This document shows positions 18,849 through 25,282 of a stretch of DNA of 25,282 nucleotides, in pieces. How positions within the stretch are numbered: the first letter of the stretch is position 1; each line of letters opens with the position of its first letter. The stretch lies in IMG/VR virus record IMGVR_UViG_3300019889_000036, positions 1-25,282 of that record. One strand, given 5' to 3'. Position numbers and translations under genes: made by a program. Under the pieces are notes generated by a model that searched no databases, had not been told where the DNA came from, and saw only the letters and a list, made by a program, of their open reading frames with translations. This DNA comes from a virus.

Positions 18849-19250
18849 ATGACCGAGCAGGAAGCCGCGCCGGAGACCCAGGTCCCCGAGCGCGAGATCG
18901 AGTTCATGGGACGCATGATCTGGGTGAAGATGCCCAGACCCGAACAGATTCTCGTCTGGCAGCGCACGCTGAAACAGCTCCAGGCTCCTGACGTAGCTTG
19001 GAACGGCGAGAAGGTGCTGGCCGCACTAGAACGCCTTCGCAAGATCATCGACTCGGTATTGCTCAACCGGGTGGACGTGGACTGGCTGGATGACGAGATG
19101 CTGGCCGGGACCATCGGGCTGGAGCAGACGACGAGCCTGGTCCCGGCCAGCATGGAGGCATTCGCCACTGACGGCAACCGCGCCACGCGGCGCGCCGCCA
19201 AGAAGACCGCGCCCGCCAAGAAGGCGGTCAGGAAGCGAGCGACGACATGA
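18849..19250 (+). CDS. Tail assembly chaperone-like protein, 133 aa
   Basis: The start at 18849 is taken because the GTG at 18840 would lie inside the -10 box. The protein reads EREIEFMGRMIWVKMPRPEQ, then a helical core with ILVWQRTLKQLQ and VLAALERLRKIIDSVLLNRVD, and a basic C-terminus NRATRRAAKKTAPAKKAVRK. The layout (beta N-terminus, helical centre, Lys/Arg/Ala tail) is that of tail assembly chaperones (lambda gpG-like), which bind the tape measure and recruit tube subunits. It is the first gene of a coupled set ending before the tape measure gene. Confidence 0.6.
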   Translation: MTEQEAAPETQVPEREIEFMGRMIWVKMPRPEQILVWQRTLKQLQAPDVAWNGEKVLAALERLRKIIDSVLLNRVDVDWLDDEMLAGTIGLEQTTSLVPASMEAFATDGNRATRRAAKKTAPAKKAVRKRATT

Positions 19251-19603
19251 GCGAAATGCCGATCGGCGGCAAGACCCCGGCGGACGTCCTGGGCACGCGC
19301 GAGAATGCCCTCCGGGTCACCGAGGGCCGCCATCCGGGCGTGCGTGACGCGCTGCAATGGATGGCGTTCTCGCACCTCCCCGAGGTGCTCCAGAACTTCT
19401 CACGGCCGTTCTACCAGACCGCTGTTGAGATGGTCATGACCATCTCAGACTCGCCCGAGCTGACCACCACACTCAACCGGCTGGTCGAAGCTAAGGACTG
19501 GGCGGTCCGCGCCGGGATCAAGAGCGACACTGGCCGCGCCGGTCCGGTGCCGCGCCCGGCCACCGTGGTCAACCCGCCGATCTTCCCCTCGCGGACCGAC
19601 TGA
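19247..19603 (+). CDS. Acb2/Tad1-hairpin-like small protein, 118 aa (candidate anti-CBASS)
   Basis: ATGA overlap with the preceding gene. The core is a helical hairpin: HPGVRDALQWMAFSHLPEVL, then FSRPFYQTAVEMVMTISDS, then ELTTTLNRLVEAKDWAVRAG. This pattern (helix, 'D/N-S-x-E' turn, 'L-x-x-L-x-E-A-x-x-W-A' helix) resembles the Acb2/Tad1 hairpin domain, whose characterised members bind cyclic nucleotide signals and block CBASS or Thoeris defence. Flanking N- and C-terminal tails are polar and Pro-rich. Assignment is by pattern memory only. It could alternatively be a structural helper specific to tail assembly given its place in the chaperone operon. Confidence 0.55.
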   Translation: MSEMPIGGKTPADVLGTRENALRVTEGRHPGVRDALQWMAFSHLPEVLQNFSRPFYQTAVEMVMTISDSPELTTTLNRLVEAKDWAVRAGIKSDTGRAGPVPRPATVVNPPIFPSRTD

Positions 19604-20007
19604 TGACGACCAGCTATGAGGTCCAGGACCAGACCGGCGAGATCATCCAACTGATCGAGATCCCGGAAGACAGCCAGATCAGCGACGGCTACCACACGTT
19701 CGGGGAACTCTACGATCACCGGCGCGCACTGACTGCCATGCTGGCTGCTGCGGCGGCCACCGAGAACGACTCCTGGCGAAGCAAGGCGCACCATCCGGAT
19801 GACGATCCGATGTTTGAAGGCGGCTACTTCATCGTCGGGATCGAGCTGCCCACGGGCACGATCACCTACCACTACAAGCTCTCGCACTGGGACGACTTCG
19901 CGACCGTGCCCGAGCTGGAGCACGCGCCCAAATGGGACAGTGCGACACCGGCTGACACGGTGATCCGGCTGTTCGAGCTGGTCCGGATGCTGGCCGAGCC
20001 AGAATGA
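19603..20007 (+). CDS. Conserved phage hypothetical protein, 134 aa
   Basis: The ATG shares a base with the preceding stop (TGATG). The sequence QISDGYHTFGELYDHRRALTA, SWRSKAHHPDDDPMFEGGYF, IVGIELPTGTITYHYKLSHW and ATPADTVIRLFELVRML matches a protein family common in phages and prophages, with an invariant-looking DGYHTF-x-ELYxHR opening, a W-R-S/K-H patch, GxFIVGI-LPTG-ITYH strands and a closing helix. Conserved His and Asp residues give it an enzyme-like look, but no activity is known to me. It is usually found outside tail operons, so its position here is unusual. Confidence 0.7.
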   Translation: MTTSYEVQDQTGEIIQLIEIPEDSQISDGYHTFGELYDHRRALTAMLAAAAATENDSWRSKAHHPDDDPMFEGGYFIVGIELPTGTITYHYKLSHWDDFATVPELEHAPKWDSATPADTVIRLFELVRMLAEPE

Positions 20008-20636
20008 ACGTTGACCCAGCCGCCTCCATGCGCTGCTGGGCCATCGAGCTGGAGGTGGGGGGACGCACGTTCGAGGTCCCCCCGCTACCGGCTGCCGACT
20101 GGTGGCCCGTGCTGGTTGCGGGAGATCCGTCACTTATTCTTGACTTCTTAAAGTCAGACCCGACCAACGAGGACAGCCTGGACGAGATGCTGTTGAGCGG
20201 GGAGCTGGACGGCGCCGAACTCAGCCAGGCGTTGATCGACGCCATCGAGGAGATGGCCGGGCGTTCGTTCCATTGCGCGTTCGTGCTCGCTACCGTGGCC
20301 GTTCAGTCATGGCCAATCGTTGGTGGCGCTCTGGCCGGGCGCGGCTTCCGCTGGGACGTGATGCCGCTCGGCGCCGCGCTGGACGCCATCTATCCGCTGA
20401 TCCTCAGCAACATTCCCAAGGAAGAGGACCGTAAGAAGTTCCTCCGCCTGCTGGACAACGAGACACTGACCGGTGGCAAGAGCCGGGCCCGCGATAAGCA
20501 GGCCGTGGTGACCGAGTTCGAGACTCTGGCCGGGCCGAAACCTACTGGCGGCCGGAAAGCCACCGGCGCGCCGTCCGATAGTGCACGCCCCAGAACTCGG
20601 ACACGGCCCCGGCCGCCCCGCCAGGACGGCCTGTAG
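20004..20636 (+). CDS. Tail assembly chaperone, 210 aa
   Basis: ATGA overlap with the gene before. The protein has FEVPPLPAADWWPVLVAGDP near the start, then a mostly helical body (SLDEMLLSGELDGAELSQAL, EEMAGRSFHCAFVLATVAVQ, WDVMPLGAALDAIYPLILSN, EEDRKKFLRLLDNE) and a basic Pro-rich tail. This composition and its place as the last forward gene before the tape measure fit the second tail assembly chaperone. Such pairs often arise by programmed frameshift, but I see no plausible long alternate frame here. Its last 95 bases overlap, antisense, the end of the reverse-strand HTH gene, and a dyad site lies inside it at 20140. Confidence 0.65.
   Translation: MNVDPAASMRCWAIELEVGGRTFEVPPLPAADWWPVLVAGDPSLILDFLKSDPTNEDSLDEMLLSGELDGAELSQALIDAIEEMAGRSFHCAFVLATVAVQSWPIVGGALAGRGFRWDVMPLGAALDAIYPLILSNIPKEEDRKKFLRLLDNETLTGGKSRARDKQAVVTEFETLAGPKPTGGRKATGAPSDSARPRTRTRPRPPRQDGL
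20140..20157. promoter_or_regulatory. Dispersed dyad (operator-like) site inside the tail chaperone gene
   Basis: TTGAC-TTCTTAAA-GTCAG, exact TGAC-N8-GTCA, set in an unusually A/T-rich patch of an otherwise GC-rich gene (encoding LDFLKSD). Codon choice here (CTT, TTC, TTA, AAG) departs from the local preference, as if the site were under selection. Confidence 0.45.
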
Positions 20637-20970
20637 CGCGCGCCCACGCGCCCACGCGCGCGACCCGGAGGAAGTGATCGGGCGGCCAGCTACGTGAGCC
20701 CTGAGGGCGCGGCCGGGCGAGCATCCGGTACTGGGCCTCCCCTTCCCCCCGCAGCGCGCTGGCGGCCACACTGGCGAGCTGGCGGACCGGAATCTGAGCG
20801 AGGACCGAACTTGTGATGGCCTGGCCCTCGCGCGACCAGATGTAGATGCCCAGCACTACCGGCCGGTCGGCATCCTCGGACAGCTCGACCCGGACCGTCC
20901 AGGGCCAGGCCGGATCTACCAGCTCGACTTCAGTCCCGAGGTTAGATAGCTGAGCGCGAGAAACATCCAC
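20542..20970 (-). CDS. Reverse-strand helix-turn-helix protein, 142 aa
   Basis: A GTG at 20970 on the reverse strand, six bases after a TAGGGT box, opens a protein with an N-terminal beta region (VELVDPAWPWTVRVELSED, VVLGIYIWSREGQAITSSVL) and a C-terminal DNA-binding segment DHFLRVARVGAWARATGRPG, then VSEFWGVHYRTARRWLSG. This is a helix-turn-helix pattern found in actinobacterial proteins of the 'IP-R-L ... ARV-x-x-A-x-x-GR ... V-x-x-T-x-x-RWL' kind. It is probably a transcriptional regulator. It converges on and overlaps the tail chaperone gene and is read divergently from the tape measure gene. It is the only clear HTH regulator candidate in the window and could be the reader of the dyad sites. 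Confidence 0.75.
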   Translation of the reverse strand: MDVSRAQLSNLGTEVELVDPAWPWTVRVELSEDADRPVVLGIYIWSREGQAITSSVLAQIPVRQLASVAASALRGEGEAQYRMLARPRPQGSRSWPPDHFLRVARVGAWARATGRPGGAAGAVSEFWGVHYRTARRWLSGRQ

Positions 20971-20976
20971 ACGGCC

Positions 20977-20982
20977 ACCCTA
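20977..20982 (-). promoter_or_regulatory. -10 box of a probable leaderless promoter for the HTH gene
   Basis: On the reverse strand TAGGGT (20982-20977) is followed by GGCCGT and then the GTG at 20970, the same layout and nearly the same bases as the forward gene start at 18849. Confidence 0.45.
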
Positions 20983-21029
20983 GCCCAGATGCCCCCTACA
21001 CTCTGGGTGACCGGACACCTGGCCACCCG

Positions 21030-21041
21030 TACGCTGGTCGC
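21030..21041 (+). promoter_or_regulatory. -10 box of a probable leaderless promoter for the tape measure gene
   Basis: TACGCT (21030-21035) in CCGTACGCTGG is six bases before the GTG at 21042. No ribosome site precedes this start. The intergenic space shared with the divergent HTH gene is only 71 bases. Confidence 0.45.
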
Positions 21042-23720
21042 GTGGCAACTGATGTCGGCTCCGCCCGCGTACTGATCACGGGGGACGTGAAGGACTTCGC
21101 CAAGAAGGCGGAGGTCGAGATCAATGCCGCACTCGCCCGAATCCGGATCGACCCGATCAAGGTCCCGGTCGAGATCGACAACGCCGATCTGGCCAAGACC
21201 GTGGTCGCGGCGAAAGCGGCGGGCAAGACGATCGGCAAGGCGCTGAACGACTCGGCCAACGACTCGGGCAACGGGTTCTCCAAGACCCTGGAGAATCAGG
21301 GCAAAACCGCCGTCAAGCTGTTCGCCAAGAGCCTGACCGGTGGCCTGGCGCTGCTGCCCAAGCTGTTGCTCCCGACCCTCATCGTGGTCGGTCTCGGCAT
21401 CGTGGCCGGGCTTGTGGCGGTCATCGGGCCCGCGCTGGGTGCCGCCATCGCGGGATCGATTCTGCTGGCGGCCGGGGCCGGTCTGATCGGTCTCGGGGCG
21501 GTACTGCTCAAGGCTGAGCCCGCCCTCATATCCGCCGCCAAGTCGCTGACCGACTCGCTCAAGAAGACCTTCACCGACGCGGCCCAGCCGATCCTCAAGC
21601 CGCTGGTCGAGTCGCTGGGTATCTTCCAGAAGCTGATCGTGGGCATCGGCCCCCAGGTCAAGGACGCCTTCAAGGACATAGCTCCGGCTATCGTCCCGTT
21701 CGCCCAGGGCATCGCCGATCTGGTCAAGAACGCGCTGCCCGGATTCAACGGGCTGATCGCGGCGGCGGCTCCGTTCCTCAAGGGAATGGCGGCCGTCCTT
21801 CCCCAGCTCGGCAATGACTTCGCATCCTTCTTGACCTCGATCGCGGACTCCGGTCCTGACGCCACGATCTTCTTTCAGGACTTCATCAAAGGTCTCGGCA
21901 ACCTGATCGTCGGGCTGGGCCACGGCATCGAATGGCTGACGCATGCCTACGTCTCGGTGCGTACTTTCCTGACCAGCTTCGATTCCTGGGGGGAGGCATT
22001 CACTTTTGCCACCGGCCTCATTCAGAAGCTGGTGAGCCAGGGCCTGCAATTCCTGGTGAACAACCTCCCGAGCATCATCCAGAGCATCATCGCCTTCAAG
22101 ACCCAGGTCACCGACGCCATGATCAAGATCGTGGAGGGCATCGCCGACGCGCTTCCGACGATCATCCCCCAGGTGGTCTCGGGCGTGATCGGCCTGGTGA
22201 CTGCGATCGTCAACAGCCTGGCGCAGACCGCTCCCAAGATCGTGGCCGCCGCCGGTCTGCTGATCAACGGGCTGGTGGACGGGATCGTGAAGGCGCTCCC
22301 GATCCTGCTCCCGGCCGTGGTCCAGATCATCACCACGCTGGTCACCGGCATCATCGGCCTGATCCCGATCATCATCTCGGCCGGGCTCCGGCTGGTTCAG
22401 GGCCTGATCGAGGGCATCATGGGCGCGCTGCCCTCGCTTTACCTGGCGCTGATCTCGGCCGTGCCGCAGATCATCAGCGCACTGATCTCGGCTGTTCCAC
22501 AGTTGTTGCTGCTGGGGACCAACCTGCTCCTGGCCATCGTCCGGGGCATCGGCAACGCGCTGCCCGCGCTGATCAGCGCCATGCAGACCCAGGTCATCCC
22601 GACCCTGCTGAACACGCTCCAGACCCAGGGCCCGGCGCTGATCCAGCAGGGTGTGCTCGCGATCCAGCAGTTCATGCAGGGCTGGGTGACCAACATCGGC
22701 GTGATCGTCAACGTGATCACGACCCAGATCATCCCGGCGCTGACTGCGTTGTTCCGGGACAACCCGCAATTCCTCCAGGCCGGGCTCGACGTATTCCAGA
22801 CCCTGCTCAATGCCTGGGCGCAGAACATGGGATTGCTGACCACCTTCATTACCGCTGTCCTGATTCCGCAGATAACCACGTTCCTCCGGGACAACCCCCA
22901 GGTGATCGACGCGGCGATCAACATCATCGTGACGATCATCCAGGCGATGTCGGACAGCATGGGGATGATCATCAGCTTTGTGGCTGGTGTGCTTATTCCG
23001 GCCATCGCCAACGGGATATCCCAGAACAGTCCGCAGATCGCCCAGGCCGGTATCAAGCTGATGATCGCGCTACTGGGCGCGCTGATCCGGTCCATCCCCT
23101 CGATCGTGAGCGGGATCTTACAGATCAACAACGCCATGATCGTGGGCCTGCTCGGCGCCGTGGGCCGGATGGCCGCCGCCGGTATCACCCTGGCGGCCGG
23201 GTTCGCCAATTCGCTCACCCAGGCCGGGGTGAGCCGGGCACGGTCTGCCGCCAACGCCGTGCGCAACGCCATTACCGGCGCGTTCGCGGGAGCAGGTAGC
23301 TGGCTGGTCAGCGCGGGCTCGCAGATCATCAACGGCCTGATCTCCGGCATCCAGGCCGGATTCGACCGGGTGCGCGGCCTGCTCTCACGGCTCACCGGTC
23401 TCCTGCCGGACTGGAAAGGACCAGCCCAGGTGGACCGCAAGATCCTGGAGCGGTCCGGCGAGCTGGTCATGCAGGGTTTCACGCGCGGCATGACCAGCGA
23501 GATGGCCACCATCCGCAAGAGCCTGGGCGATTTCACCGGCGACCTCCCCGGGTTCACCGGCGGTCCGGTCCGAGGTGGCGACGGGGCAACGTCCGGGTCC
23601 ACCACGACGGTCACCATCGCGCCCGGTGCCATCGTGATCCAGGGCCAGGGTAAGCAGGCGGGCGAGGACGCCGCTGAGGCTGTCCTGGAGCGGCTGGCTC
23701 AGGCCGGGCTGGTGAGGTAG
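21042..23720 (+). CDS. Tape measure protein, 892 aa
   Basis: It sets tail length by spanning the tail lumen; about 1.5 angstrom per residue would give a tail near 130 nm. The N-terminus (MATDVGSARVLITGDVKDF) starts a helical segment, followed by hydrophobic stretches at about 95-165 that are typical of ejected tape measure proteins. The middle (about 330-730) is a series of loosely repeated hydrophobic helices with PQI-type turns (ALISAVPQIISALISAVPQL, FLRDNPQVIDAAINIIV). The C-terminus carries the actinophage signature LTGLLPDWKGPAQVDRKILE at about 780-800, then ERSGELVMQGFTRGM. The GTG start lacks a ribosome site. Confidence 0.92.
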   Translation: MATDVGSARVLITGDVKDFAKKAEVEINAALARIRIDPIKVPVEIDNADLAKTVVAAKAAGKTIGKALNDSANDSGNGFSKTLENQGKTAVKLFAKSLTGGLALLPKLLLPTLIVVGLGIVAGLVAVIGPALGAAIAGSILLAAGAGLIGLGAVLLKAEPALISAAKSLTDSLKKTFTDAAQPILKPLVESLGIFQKLIVGIGPQVKDAFKDIAPAIVPFAQGIADLVKNALPGFNGLIAAAAPFLKGMAAVLPQLGNDFASFLTSIADSGPDATIFFQDFIKGLGNLIVGLGHGIEWLTHAYVSVRTFLTSFDSWGEAFTFATGLIQKLVSQGLQFLVNNLPSIIQSIIAFKTQVTDAMIKIVEGIADALPTIIPQVVSGVIGLVTAIVNSLAQTAPKIVAAAGLLINGLVDGIVKALPILLPAVVQIITTLVTGIIGLIPIIISAGLRLVQGLIEGIMGALPSLYLALISAVPQIISALISAVPQLLLLGTNLLLAIVRGIGNALPALISAMQTQVIPTLLNTLQTQGPALIQQGVLAIQQFMQGWVTNIGVIVNVITTQIIPALTALFRDNPQFLQAGLDVFQTLLNAWAQNMGLLTTFITAVLIPQITTFLRDNPQVIDAAINIIVTIIQAMSDSMGMIISFVAGVLIPAIANGISQNSPQIAQAGIKLMIALLGALIRSIPSIVSGILQINNAMIVGLLGAVGRMAAAGITLAAGFANSLTQAGVSRARSAANAVRNAITGAFAGAGSWLVSAGSQIINGLISGIQAGFDRVRGLLSRLTGLLPDWKGPAQVDRKILERSGELVMQGFTRGMTSEMATIRKSLGDFTGDLPGFTGGPVRGGDGATSGSTTTVTIAPGAIVIQGQGKQAGEDAAEAVLERLAQAGLVR

Positions 23721-23724
23721 GGAC

Positions 23725-25282
23725 ATGGCCACCACGACGATCCTGCGGCCGTCCGCGACCTCTTCCGGGATGGGCTGGACCGCGACGCCGAGCGGCACCC
23801 TGCACGGGGTCACCTCGGACGACAACGACACGACGTATGCCATCTGGTCGGGTGGCGGCTCATCGATGGTGCTCGCCACCCCGGCCGATTCCCCGCCCGC
23901 CGGTGAGCGCCGCCACCGGGTACGCATGCGCGCGCGAGGGGAGGAGGGTGACGCCGGGTGGTCCGTACAGCTCAGCAACGGCGTGCTGGTAGCCAGCGCG
24001 GCGGCTCAGTTCACCGTCTCCCCCGGGACCGTGACCGGATCATGGGGATTCGGCCTGCCGCCGGACGGCTCGACCGTGCTCTCCGCGTACGTGACCGGCC
24101 AGTCCGCCGGGGTCAAGATCAATGAGCTGTACATCGACATGGACAGCCGGGAGGCGCCGACCTTCACCCCGCAGATTCTGGACGGTTCCGGCACGGCCAC
24201 CGTCACGATCACCGATACCAACCAGCCGACCATCCGGGCTGATCACCCGGCGCTGGACGGGCTGGCCGCGCGCCAGTACCGGTACTGGGTGACGCTCGAC
24301 GGCGCCGTGGTCTGGGACACCGGCATCGTCTCGGGCGCCTCGGTCAACCGGCAGACCAGCCCACTGGGCAACGGCGCCTATGAGGCCCATCTCCAGATCT
24401 GGACCACACTGGGCGCCAACACGCCCTACGCCTCCGACGAGGGGACGCTGAACTTCAGCATCCTGGTCGGCCTGGTCCCAGCGCCGGACAACCCAACCGT
24501 GGACCAGGTGGACGGGACCCCGTTCTACACGGTCTCGGCGTGCGCGCCGTACACCGGTGACTTCGACGGCGGGGTCGGCTACATCGAGGTTCAGCGGGTG
24601 GACTGCCCGGTCGGCGGGTACCTCTCACTGCTCGGCTCGGATGAGGCGTATGCCTCCACCCCGGACCCGGGTCCGGCCCTCACAGATCTCGAGATCACGA
24701 TCAAGGCGGGCCGCGACGACGGGTGGCTACCGGCGACCGAGGAGACGCTGATCGCCCACTACGACACGGGGGGCAACCAGCTCTCCTGGCGGCTCAGCCT
24801 CAACCCCGGCATCGGCGTCCCGTTCCTGGCCTGGTCCGACGACGGATCGACCGAGGACTACATCGCGGCCACCGAGCGCCCGCCCATCGATGCGTTCGGG
24901 ATTGTCCGGCTCCGGCTGCTGTTCGACGTGAACAACGGGGCCGGGGGCTGGACCGCCACCTGGCAGACCCGCGAGACCGATGACGAGGACTGGGCCCAGC
25001 TCGGGGAGCTGGTGACCGCTACCCCGGCTACCAGCCTGTTCGATAGCTCGGCGCCGCACACCGTGGGCGCCTACCTGTTCGCGGGCGCTCCGGTCAACCT
25101 GTTCACCGGCCGCTTCTACTCGGCCCAGGTGCGCGACGGCGCGGCCGGGACCATCGTGGTCAACCCGGACTTCACCGGCCACCTGGACGGGACGACCGAG
25201 TTCACCGATGGCCAGGGCAACGTCTGGACGGTGCACAGCCCGGCCGCCATCGTGAGCCCGGCCAGCACGGTCACGATCGCGA
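23725..25282 (+). CDS. Minor tail / virion protein, partial (519+ aa)
   Basis: The ATG at 23725 follows the tape measure stop by four bases and has a GAGGTAGGG ribosome site; the frame stays open to the window edge. It begins MATTTILRPSATSSGMGWTA and is beta-rich throughout. The first 120 residues look like a jelly-roll-type domain. A fibronectin-like middle includes TVTITDTNQPTIRADHPALD and YWVTLDGAVVWDTGIVSG. A later part (about 330-480) with LIAHYDTGGNQLSWRLSLNP, AFGIVRLRLLFDVNNGAGG and YLFAGAPVNLFTGRFYSAQV looks like a concanavalin-like sugar-binding fold. The position after the tape measure suggests a distal-tail or baseplate component, with possible glycan contact at the host surface. 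Confidence 0.75.
   Translation, partial: MATTTILRPSATSSGMGWTATPSGTLHGVTSDDNDTTYAIWSGGGSSMVLATPADSPPAGERRHRVRMRARGEEGDAGWSVQLSNGVLVASAAAQFTVSPGTVTGSWGFGLPPDGSTVLSAYVTGQSAGVKINELYIDMDSREAPTFTPQILDGSGTATVTITDTNQPTIRADHPALDGLAARQYRYWVTLDGAVVWDTGIVSGASVNRQTSPLGNGAYEAHLQIWTTLGANTPYASDEGTLNFSILVGLVPAPDNPTVDQVDGTPFYTVSACAPYTGDFDGGVGYIEVQRVDCPVGGYLSLLGSDEAYASTPDPGPALTDLEITIKAGRDDGWLPATEETLIAHYDTGGNQLSWRLSLNPGIGVPFLAWSDDGSTEDYIAATERPPIDAFGIVRLRLLFDVNNGAGGWTATWQTRETDDEDWAQLGELVTATPATSLFDSSAPHTVGAYLFAGAPVNLFTGRFYSAQVRDGAAGTIVVNPDFTGHLDGTTEFTDGQGNVWTVHSPAAIVSPASTVTIA

Noticed and set aside
20500-20700. Programmed frameshift extending the tail chaperone
   Set aside because: The -1 frame stops within about 20 codons; the +1 frame runs about 60 codons but reads as Arg/Pro/Ala antisense of the reverse HTH gene, and no canonical slippery heptamer is present.
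20916-22769. Long open reverse frame (over 600 codons) opposite the tape measure gene
   Set aside because: It is a shadow of high-GC codon usage in the tape measure gene: low-complexity Asp/Arg/Gly/His composition, no ribosome site, no domain, and it conflicts with a clear tape measure protein.
1-25282. CRISPR array, insertion sequence, integrase, lysis or restriction genes
   Set aside because: No regularly spaced repeats, transposase, recombinase, endolysin or restriction nuclease signatures were seen in either strand.

Overview
This is a GC-rich, densely packed bacteriophage genome segment, almost certainly a long-tailed siphovirus-type phage of an actinobacterium. The evidence is high GC in third codon positions, AGGAGG-type ribosome sites matching the actinobacterial 16S tail, ATGA/TGATG start-stop overlaps, several apparently leaderless genes, and the virion gene set itself (portal, MuF-like protein, capsid protease, major capsid protein, connectors, tail chaperones, an 892-residue tape measure, minor tail protein). 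Streptomyces or a relative is a plausible host, but the sequence alone does not settle this. No terminase, integrase, repressor, replication or lysis gene is in view.

Layout: (1) 1-1885, small early-type genes: the end of one gene, a small membrane protein, a terminator, then a promoter driving six translationally coupled small genes, including an HNH nuclease and several Cys/His zinc-binding proteins. (2) 1886-2174, a non-coding block rich in dyad symmetry with a perfect 38-bp inverted repeat whose right arm runs into the start codon of a winged-helix-like DNA-binding protein gene of lower GC. (3) 2809-9536, a DUF1360-type membrane protein, portal, a secreted neprosin-like peptidase (cargo), MuF-like protein, capsid protease, a small Cys protein and an Ig-like protein, closed by a strong bidirectional terminator. 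(4) 9597-11166, a reverse-strand cassette of small genes with its own promoter. (5) 11358-14663, major capsid protein, a capsid-associated protein and a probable tail tube protein. (6) 14726-16166, three reverse-strand genes (two tiny proteins and a DNA cytosine-5 methyltransferase), each with its own promoter. (7) 16287-17807, head-tail connectors and a C2H2 mini-protein. (8) 17808-18294, non-coding, with a reverse-strand tRNA-like element of abnormal length. (9) 18295-25282, HK97 gp10-like protein, a 30-residue membrane peptide, tail chaperone-type genes with an Acb2/Tad1-like candidate anti-CBASS protein between them, a reverse-strand HTH gene, the tape measure and a minor tail protein that runs off the window.

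The most interesting signal is a dispersed family of 18-bp dyads of the form TTGAC-N8-GTCAA. I counted eight exact TGAC-N8-GTCA sites plus three degenerate ones. Five sites (309, 11217, 15009, 15239, 16210) embed the -35 box of good promoters; the four reverse-strand promoters all have exactly 17-bp spacers. The others lie between genes or inside virion genes with no -10 box. This looks like the operator/stoperator logic of some temperate actinophages, with a different and palindromic motif. It suggests that one phage regulator governs the inserted 'moron' genes and perhaps silences the virion operon. A second family of gene starts (2809, 18295, 18849, 21042 and reverse 20970) has a TANNNT box 6-7 nt before the start codon and no ribosome site, implying leaderless transcripts.
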